From Muribaculaceae bacterium (GTDB taxonomy: Bacteria > Bacteroidota > Bacteroidia > Bacteroidales > Muribaculaceae), in the NCBI GenBank assembly GCA_022484565.1, contig JAKVKZ010000027.1:1-39168 (forward strand): a stretch of 39,168 nucleotides of DNA. The letters are read 5' to 3'. Of this stretch, positions 33,206 to 39,168 are shown piece by piece. Made by a program: the position numbers and the translations under genes. Below the pieces are notes generated by a model. That model was not told the DNA's origin. It worked only from the letters and a program-made list of their open reading frames with translations, and did not search any database. How positions within the stretch are numbered: position 1 is the stretch's first letter; every line of letters begins with the position of its first letter.

Positions 33206-36200
33206 ATGAAAAAGTTATTATTCTTACTTGCGTTCTTCTGCGCTTTCCTGTATTCGCAGAATGCATACGCTTATGATTCCGTTTATCTCCGTGGAGAGTT
33301 CAATTCATGGGGAGACACGACGACACCATTTACCACCACCGACGGTACAACTTACACCGTTGAAGAACTTGGCTCATATCTGTCAGGCAAGCAATTCAAG
33401 GTGTATGACAGCAATTGGTATGGAAGTGGCAGCACAATTGCCCTTGACACCGAGACGGCATTTTCTTCAAATCTCGGCAATTCAACATTTCCATCGTTGA
33501 CAAGTGCTTCTACCTACGTGGTTACGTGGAACCATTCATCAAAAAAGATAACGATTTCACAAAAAGCTGTCACAGCGACTTACACTCTTGTTTCCACAGA
33601 TGCTTTCTCAACATTAAATGGGAGTGAACTAACCGAGACAAGTACAAGCGGACTATTCAAATTGGCACTTGGAGGCATTACTGCCACAGCCAATCAGGCA
33701 TTCACGCTTAGTGATGGCACAAATGCAATAAAGGCCACCACTTCCACAAGCTGCACAAACGCTCTTGTGGCTGGCTCTACATCTGCAAGCAACAACTTCA
33801 TCGTTGATGCCGGCACTTACACTTCGCTCTATATGCAAAAGAGCGGCGACACCTACAATGTCCTGGCAAGCACCAACCCTGCTACTCCTACAGTAACTGC
33901 AACTACTTCAGTGAGTGGAACTACTGTTACAATCACAGCAACGTCCAACATTCCTGCTGCCAATGTCACAAGCTATAGCATTTCACGTGGCGGAACAGTT
34001 CTTAACAGCAGTGTAACACCTGCTGAAGATGGTTCATTTACCTACACAGACAACGAGCCGAACAACGGGACTTACAGTTACACTGTCACTGCAACCTACA
34101 AAGAATGCAGCACACTGCTCACAGGCAATGCCACAAGCAGCGCAGTCACCGCAACCATAACTGAAGGGACAAATGCAGAAGCAACCACAGCTTCATCCTA
34201 TCAACTTCATGCATGGCAAATTTTTAGCTCAGACCACAATAAATATTTTGTGTCAACACCTACATCGTTAGCACAATATTATTATTACTTGGATGTAACA
34301 GCCGACGGAACAAATAACGTTACTACCTCAGCGAACAATCAAGTTCTTGTAAAGAATGGCGATACATACTACAAAACAACTGTAGAAGATGCTTTCTCAG
34401 CAAACACCCTAATCGGATTAGGAAGTAGCAACAGCAAAAATATTTTTATCGAAACAGGTAAGACATATTATAGACTGTATTTCAAGACCGACGGTTCGTA
34501 TCATTATCTGTTATGCTCAACCGTTCCTACATCAGGTCAGGCAATTGCGCCAACAGCTATTGCATCAAGCAGCACAGTATCAATTGCTTGTGATGTTCCA
34601 TCATTCTTACCTGCCAATTCTTACGTAAAAAGTTGGACAATCAAGGAAGGAACAACGACAATAGCATCAAGTGAAGATGCAGGTGCCGCACTTGCTTATG
34701 ATGTTACTAATGCCAGTGTCGGTGATCACACCTATACCGTAACATTAAACTACACCGATGCAGCTGGAGTGTTCACATTCACAGCCACTGGCACAGCATC
34801 AGCTACAGTTGCAGCAGCAACAAATTACGTCTATAAATTGTTCACATGGACTGACGCTACAAACGGCAACAGCGCATTCTACAATGCAGATTCACAGTTC
34901 CCAACATTCGCAAGCACTGGTATAGACCACCTCTATTCAGTCACTTTGGCTTCGCCATCAGTACTGACCAGCACAGAAGCAGCCAACGGCTACCTCGTTA
35001 ACCGTTATGATGAAGACGGGACAAGCAACCAAACTTATGTGCGTCCTCAAAGCAGCACAACCGTTGCAGCCAACGCATTCTTAGGCTTAGGCACAGGTGA
35101 TACTGGCTACAACATAGCACTGTCGAGCGGCATAGGCAAAACTTTCTACAAAGTTTACCTCTACACCAACGGCACATATTTCTATTCACTTGCCAGCACT
35201 ATTCCGGCTTCAATCACATCAAAGGCTCCAACACTATCCTGCAACGCGAGCGGCAACGTTATCGTAAATTGCAATGTACCAGACTCTTTGGCTGACTATT
35301 CAAGCCACATTGTAGGCTACAACATTCTTCGCGACGGCGTAAAGATCGGTTCACTCGCTGCTTCCGCCCTCACAAGCGGTGCAGGAACTTACACCGATGC
35401 AACAGCAGTGGTAGGCACAACCTACAACTACACAGTGGTGTGCAAGTACCGCGACATCAATGCACTTGCAACCAACGACAACGCCTACACAGTTTCATCT
35501 GACACTATTTTCGCTACAGTAAGCGCACAGGCAAGTATCAAATCCGAGCAGGCATCCGATTGGTCAATCAACACAATCGCCGGCTTGATGAACCTTACCA
35601 ACGGCGCCACAGGCACTAAGTCTTTCCCAGTAAGCTCAACCACAAGAACAGCCGATGGCATTGAATACACAGTTTATACCATCGACCTTTCAAGCTCACC
35701 AATCGTGATGGACGGTACTGATTACTTCAACCTCGTAGGCCCATCCAAGACATTCAACACGGGTTTGGTCTGCTTCCGCGACACATGGACACCGCTTAAC
35801 AACACAGGTGACACGCACATCAACTACAACAACAATTATGCCTCCAAGATGGCTAACGGTTCGTTTACATGCTACGGAATTTCACTCTGTGTCGACGCTG
35901 ACGGGAATCCTTATATGTACTTCTCATCATCATCAGCCAATGCATTGACTACATCCACACCTTCCAAGTACTGGATTTGGGGTTGGACACGCGACAGCGG
36001 CTTTGACACTGCTAGTGCCACACAGACCAACGACTGCTTCCAAGGCTGCCGTGCAGCATTTGAGACGACAAGCACAACCGGACTCTACAGAATCATGTTC
36101 AATCGCGCTGAGACAATCAACGACGACATCACCACTTCACACCGCTTGCTGATAAAGGACAAGAGCGGCACATACTATCGCGCAGCTAACACAGATGCTG

Positions 36201-37495
36201 TCTCTTCCAATGTATGGAACACGATTTCCACTTCGGGTAATGACTTCTATATCGGTACTGGCAAATACTTCGGTATGTTACTTAAAGTCACCACATCAGG
36301 CTCTACTACCACATATCAGTATATGCTTCTGACTTATGTACCGGGTGACCTCACCAGCACACCTAGCTGTAAGACAAATCCGGCTATCGGCAAAGTCAAC
36401 CTAATTGGTACCAAGCTCACATGGGCTAATGCAACGCAGCAAATTGACGGCTTGACCAAGATTACCAACCGAGTTCGCGCCATCAAGCACGGCGACCCAA
36501 GCACTACCATTTATGATAGTGGTGAATTCGACACTAAGGTTAAAGGCTCTGTCGACCTCTATGGCATCCAGCAAGCTGACTCCGTAATCGTTACCGCAAA
36601 TTATTACAAGACCGGCAACATCCTTATGGACAGCGAATCGGACACAATCAGCCTCAATTCTATCAAGCCGGCTGCTACAGTTTCTGGTTCATCAAATGAT
36701 GCTTTCATTTACGCAAATGGAACTTTCTATGCACGCGTGCTCATGGGCGCATCTATTAATGAAACTATTGGTACTCCTTACTGTTTCGCTACTCTGCGCA
36801 ACAACAGTACTGATAATTCCAACACATTAGCAAGCCGTCAATTGTACAAGTTCAAGACTGGCAGCCTCAATCCAAGTTGGAATGTAAACTACAGTCCAAC
36901 AACCGACAGCAATTGCCAAAGTTTCCAGACAAATGTACTTGACAACTTTACCAATACTGTAGCAGGTGATGTCAATGGAGCAATCACAGCCTACACCTTC
37001 AACAGTAATGCTTATTACCTTGTAAACAACGTTATATATTTCGACAACCGTAGCGACAGTACTTGGGCAAGTGGAGCTCCAGCTATTAGTCTTGAGAATT
37101 CACGTCTGAAAGATGCCACAAGCGGCGTTGCAATGCCGACTGACTTAACTGAACTTTACAAGCAGGCCAACTACACCTACAACGACCCTGTTTCTGGTGC
37201 CAGCGTTGGAACTGGTTCAAACACAAATGTTGAATGGTACGTAGTAAATCTCCAAGCTTACAATCCTACTTACGTTCTCAGCACTGTTACCGGCATCGAC
37301 GGCATTAATGCTGACGGCGTGAAAGTGATTGGCGGAAACGAGATGATCATGGTGTACGGTGCCACTAACGTGTCGGTATTCGACATGACTGGCCGCCTCA
37401 TCACCCGCGTAAGCAATGTGAATGAAATTCCTGTTGCATCAGGCATCTACATTGTTCATGCTGATCAGGCTACAGCTAAGGTTATTGTAAAATAA
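33206..37495 (+). CDS. Large modular T9SS surface protein
   Basis: 1429 residues. Signal peptide MKKLLFLLAFFCAFLYSQNAYA. Residues about 24-115 (VYLRGEFNSWGDTT, FKVYDSNWYGSG) resemble a carbohydrate-binding Ig-like module of the SusE/starch-binding kind. From about 118 to 780 three rounds of a module pair recur: an ADGT/NTxxGLGS-type segment followed by a fibronectin-III-like segment ending TYSYTVTATYK, HTYTVTLNYT or TYNYTVVCKYR. Residues about 785-1070 form a unique region rich in Ser, Thr and Asn. The end (VSVFDMTGRLITRV, VASGIYIVHAD) is a type A T9SS sorting domain. Very low charge and high Thr/Ser suggest an extended adhesin or glycan-binding protein. No catalytic motif recognised. Confidence 0.85.
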   Translation: MKKLLFLLAFFCAFLYSQNAYAYDSVYLRGEFNSWGDTTTPFTTTDGTTYTVEELGSYLSGKQFKVYDSNWYGSGSTIALDTETAFSSNLGNSTFPSLTSASTYVVTWNHSSKKITISQKAVTATYTLVSTDAFSTLNGSELTETSTSGLFKLALGGITATANQAFTLSDGTNAIKATTSTSCTNALVAGSTSASNNFIVDAGTYTSLYMQKSGDTYNVLASTNPATPTVTATTSVSGTTVTITATSNIPAANVTSYSISRGGTVLNSSVTPAEDGSFTYTDNEPNNGTYSYTVTATYKECSTLLTGNATSSAVTATITEGTNAEATTASSYQLHAWQIFSSDHNKYFVSTPTSLAQYYYYLDVTADGTNNVTTSANNQVLVKNGDTYYKTTVEDAFSANTLIGLGSSNSKNIFIETGKTYYRLYFKTDGSYHYLLCSTVPTSGQAIAPTAIASSSTVSIACDVPSFLPANSYVKSWTIKEGTTTIASSEDAGAALAYDVTNASVGDHTYTVTLNYTDAAGVFTFTATGTASATVAAATNYVYKLFTWTDATNGNSAFYNADSQFPTFASTGIDHLYSVTLASPSVLTSTEAANGYLVNRYDEDGTSNQTYVRPQSSTTVAANAFLGLGTGDTGYNIALSSGIGKTFYKVYLYTNGTYFYSLASTIPASITSKAPTLSCNASGNVIVNCNVPDSLADYSSHIVGYNILRDGVKIGSLAASALTSGAGTYTDATAVVGTTYNYTVVCKYRDINALATNDNAYTVSSDTIFATVSAQASIKSEQASDWSINTIAGLMNLTNGATGTKSFPVSSTTRTADGIEYTVYTIDLSSSPIVMDGTDYFNLVGPSKTFNTGLVCFRDTWTPLNNTGDTHINYNNNYASKMANGSFTCYGISLCVDADGNPYMYFSSSSANALTTSTPSKYWIWGWTRDSGFDTASATQTNDCFQGCRAAFETTSTTGLYRIMFNRAETINDDITTSHRLLIKDKSGTYYRAANTDAVSSNVWNTISTSGNDFYIGTGKYFGMLLKVTTSGSTTTYQYMLLTYVPGDLTSTPSCKTNPAIGKVNLIGTKLTWANATQQIDGLTKITNRVRAIKHGDPSTTIYDSGEFDTKVKGSVDLYGIQQADSVIVTANYYKTGNILMDSESDTISLNSIKPAATVSGSSNDAFIYANGTFYARVLMGASINETIGTPYCFATLRNNSTDNSNTLASRQLYKFKTGSLNPSWNVNYSPTTDSNCQSFQTNVLDNFTNTVAGDVNGAITAYTFNSNAYYLVNNVIYFDNRSDSTWASGAPAISLENSRLKDATSGVAMPTDLTELYKQANYTYNDPVSGASVGTGSNTNVEWYVVNLQAYNPTYVLSTVTGIDGINADGVKVIGGNEMIMVYGATNVSVFDMTGRLITRVSNVNEIPVASGIYIVHADQATAKVIVK

Positions 37496-37567
37496 TTCTT
37501 TCATTTCAGTTAGCAGCCAATTGCTGCTCTGAATAGCTTAGTTGATAAAAATAGTTTTTCTATCCGA

Positions 37568-37605
37568 GGGGTGCTGGCCGTGAGGTCCGCACCTTTCATT
37601 TTTAT
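37568..37605 (+). terminator. Terminator after the large T9SS protein gene
   Basis: GGTGC (37570-37574) pairs with GCACC (37589-37593), with GGCC/GGTCC extending the stem around a GTGA loop; TTTCATTTTTATAT follows. Confidence 0.75.
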
Positions 37606-37641
37606 ATCCATCCAAAAAAATTGTCGAATTTATCGGAATAT

Positions 37642-37672
37642 TTTGCTGAAATAAAAAAATATTGTACATTTG
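37642..37672 (+). promoter_or_regulatory. Strong promoter of the candidate RNA locus
   Basis: TTTG at 37642-37645, 19-bp spacer, TACATTTG at 37665-37672 followed by C: both boxes and spacing fit the Bacteroidetes consensus exactly. Predicted transcript start is near 37679. Confidence 0.8.
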
Positions 37673-37847
37673 CACCGTCAAAGCGGAAAAATAGGTCTTC
37701 AACTTTGGCACACAATTTGAAATGTTTATCCAATGAGATTAAATCCGCGCTTAGGTACCGCGGCTATTATTTAGGTTTTAAGATTGTTTTTAGGGGAATT
37801 ACCAGAGGGTAACCCATACTGATGTTTAATTTAATTTTATTTACGTT

Positions 37848-38009
37848 ATGGGAACAAATCTACATTCTGACCGGGTGATGAGAGTAAGGGTTCTCCCTAC
37901 TCATGCGTATCATCCAAACGCCTCTTTGATGGCGGTGCAAAGGCAGGGTTACGTTGCCATGCCTGGCACAAGAAGTGAAGTAAGCTTAAATCGGGACAGC
38001 ATCCGATAA
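37848..38009 (+). CDS. Possible 53-residue protein inside the RNA locus
   Basis: ATG at 37848 to TAA at 38007-38009, with an in-frame stop 21 bp upstream of the ATG. The product begins MGTNLHSDRVMRVRVLPTH and ends MPGTRSEVSLNRDSIR; it is basic and has no signal or membrane segment. Its last codons form the 5' part and loop of the two-part stem at 37979-38019, so RNA structure and coding overlap. In the +1 frame an open stretch continues to 38061 with LTVFGGNEENMCIEP. It may be a real small protein, a leader peptide, or chance coding in a structured RNA. Confidence 0.35.
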   Translation: MGTNLHSDRVMRVRVLPTHAYHPNASLMAVQRQGYVAMPGTRSEVSLNRDSIR

Positions 38010-38216
38010 AAAGCTTACTGTTTTCGGAGGAAACGAAGAAAACATGTGTATTGAGCCTTAAAAAGGCTTAAACTTGTAAAATCTTTTTTGTAACTCATAT
38101 TTTTTGATTACATTTGGAAGATTTTTAAAAGAATTCTCAGCAGAGCCTTCGGACTTTGCTAAAAGATAAAGTTAACCCTAATACCACATTTTATTCATAC
38201 TATTTTTTTCCTAAGG

Positions 38217-38248
38217 GCACCGCGAAGTGATTTCGAGGTGCTTTTTTT
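38217..38248 (+). terminator. Intrinsic terminator of the candidate RNA locus
   Basis: GCACC (38217-38221) pairs with GGTGC (38237-38241), with an inner CGAA/TTCG stem, followed by seven T. Confidence 0.9.
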
Positions 38249-38285
38249 ATAGGAATATAACTTGAATGAATGTTGGGATGGTATA

Positions 38286-38323
38286 TTAAGTGCCGTACAA
38301 TCAAATGGTTGCGCGGCACTTAA
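38286..38323. terminator. Long perfect inverted repeat between convergent transcripts
   Basis: TTAAGTGCCG (38286-38295) and CGGCACTTAA (38314-38323) are perfectly complementary around an 18-base loop. It lies between the RNA locus and the stop codon of the convergent T9SS gene at 38352, and probably ends or stabilises the minus-strand message; there is no long T tract on either side. Confidence 0.6.
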
Positions 38324-38351
38324 CGTATATAGGAATCTACTTTTCCCCAGC

Positions 38352-39168
38352 CTATTTCACGATAATCTTGGCAATTTTCGATGACGTTGCCGTGGCAACC
38401 TTAACGAAATATACTCCAGGAAGCAAAGCCGAAGCATCAACTGAAGCACTGCCGCCATCCACTGTTATCATCGACTGCTGAACGAGCGAGCCTGACTGAT
38501 TGTAAACCGACACATTTGCCTTGTCAGCGCCAGCGGCACAAACGGTGAACGTGCCGTCGATTACAGGATTAGGATAAACCTTTATTGAGCCTTCGGCATC
38601 CTGAATCACTGATTTCACGCCACTGTCGTAGCTTGAATAATCGGCATAAAGTCCATGAAGCGTAATGGAATTTGTGCCGGTGGTTACTCCAGTCGTGGCA
38701 GGTACGAAGCGCAGAACCTGAACTGACAAAGGATAAAGGATCAAATCCTTAGGGTCGCCGAAAGTGGATATAGGCAGTTCAACGGTGTACTTGGTGCCGG
38801 CAGCATAGCCGGTTTCCTTGCCGAGAGTCACATAATTTGTAGCGGTCATGGCAGCATCGCGCATATCCACCTGAATGTATTGCAATGGAATTGTTGAAGT
38901 GAATTCAAGTGTAATTTTGTCAGGAATACTATAGAATTTCACATCCTTACTCAATGAAATGTAAGCTCCTCGCCCACCGCTGTAAGTCATGGAAAGCACG
39001 CCATCCGCACCGAGCGTCATATTCTTTGCGCCGGTTGACTTCAAAGTCCAGTCAGTCCAAGGCTGATATAGCCGTGGAGCGTTGGCAATCTCCACTTTCA
39101 CGTTGGTAGTGTCGGCAAAATCGCCCATAGCGCACGAAATTGAAGTAGTACCTTCCTTTTTGGCCTTC
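38352..39168 (-). CDS. C-terminal part of a T9SS-exported protein (partial)
   Basis: The frame is open across the right edge of the window (codons before the ATG at 39128 read KKEGTTSISCA), so the start is outside. About 270 residues are visible. A beta-sandwich-like segment (YQPWTDWTLKSTGAKNMTLGADG, SGGRGAYISLSKDVKFY, LQYIQVDMRD) resembles carbohydrate-binding modules seen on secreted glycoside hydrolases. Then VKSVIQDAEGSIKVYPNPVIDGTF opens a classical type A T9SS sorting domain ending GVYFVKVATATSSKIAKIIVK-type. Any catalytic domain would lie outside the window. Confidence 0.85.
   Translation of the reverse strand, partial: KAKKEGTTSISCAMGDFADTTNVKVEIANAPRLYQPWTDWTLKSTGAKNMTLGADGVLSMTYSGGRGAYISLSKDVKFYSIPDKITLEFTSTIPLQYIQVDMRDAAMTATNYVTLGKETGYAAGTKYTVELPISTFGDPKDLILYPLSVQVLRFVPATTGVTTGTNSITLHGLYADYSSYDSGVKSVIQDAEGSIKVYPNPVIDGTFTVCAAGADKANVSVYNQSGSLVQQSMITVDGGSASVDASALLPGVYFVKVATATSSKIAKIIVK

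Larger units (their letters stand above)
37680..38248 (+). ncRNA. Candidate structured RNA, about 570 nt
   Basis: From the strong promoter to the terminator at 38217-38248 no ordinary gene is present, but hairpins are dense: CCGCG/CGCGG (37745-37763); GGG-TTACC/GGTAA-CCC with an AGAG loop (37794-37815); ATGAG...GGG/CCC...CTCAT with a TTCT loop (37878-37904); a two-part stem AGTAAGCTT/AAGCTTACT enclosing ATCGG/CCGAT (37979-38019); AGCCTT/AAGGCT (38054-38068); and AGCAGAG/CTTTGCT capped by a C(TTCG)G tetraloop (38139-38160). It lacks the tRNA-like end of tmRNA and the usual RNase P core. I cannot name a family. A 53-codon frame (37848-38009) lies inside, so a peptide-coding leader is the alternative. 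Confidence 0.6.

Noticed and set aside
37621..37812. 63-codon frame over the start of the candidate RNA locus
   Set aside because: It begins upstream of the -33 box and reads through the promoter; its product looks like random low-complexity coding.
37680..38248. tmRNA or RNase P RNA
   Set aside because: There is no tRNA-like TTCGANTC arm with matching acceptor ends and tag frame, and no GAGGAAAGTCC-type core; only a loose GGAGGAAAC resemblance is seen.

Overview
The window looks like a chromosome segment from a Bacteroidales gut bacterium, most like Muribaculaceae or Prevotella-type genomes. The evidence is gene content (OmpH/Skp-BamA-UppS-DUF6089 cluster, DUF4270 and DUF6242 lipoproteins, several proteins with type IX secretion (T9SS) C-terminal sorting domains), repeated Bacteroidetes promoters of the form TTTG/TTG-N19-20-TAnnTTTG, and little Shine-Dalgarno sequence before start codons. 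Family assignments come from reading motifs by eye; no database search was run.

Layout. 1-3.8 kb: the tail of a T9SS cargo protein, an unknown lipoprotein, an AAA/DUF4143 ATPase preceded by an array of palindromes, a lactonase-like lipoprotein and a 57-residue protein. 3.85-9.2 kb is accessory in character: two paralogous leucine-rich-repeat T9SS proteins, a second AAA/DUF4143 ATPase with four 23-bp iterons upstream, and a 304-bp noncoding block present twice in tandem. 9.2-14.5 kb: a six-gene plus-strand run, panC-panD-ffh-folD-capA-like-unknown. 14.6-17.1 kb: a VOC protein translationally coupled to an acyltransferase, divergent from an AraC regulator. 17.1-22.4 kb: TraB/GumN protein, GT5-type synthase half, DUF4270 lipoprotein, tRNA-Thr(CGU), nagA and tRNA-His(GUG). 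22.7-32.7 kb (minus strand): HAD phosphatase, three Skp/OmpH chaperones, bamA, uppS, DUF6089, DUF6242 and ribD. 33.2-39.2 kb: a 1429-residue T9SS surface protein, a probable structured RNA locus, and the C-terminal part of another T9SS cargo protein.

How the genes fit together. The minus-strand block builds the envelope: UppS makes the lipid carrier, Skp-like chaperones escort outer-membrane proteins, and BamA inserts them. Five T9SS cargo proteins in the window would be exported across that outer membrane. panC/panD, folD and ribD supply CoA, folate and flavin precursors; ffh handles co-translational targeting.

Most interesting unexplained signals: (1) the locus at about 37.68-38.25 kb, with a strong promoter, seven hairpins, a terminator and a 53-codon reading frame; (2) helically spaced palindromes and iterons in front of both DUF4143 ATPases; (3) the 318-bp-offset tandem duplication carrying inverted GTCCCA motifs; (4) a GC-rich box used three times in the leaders of the two LRR genes.
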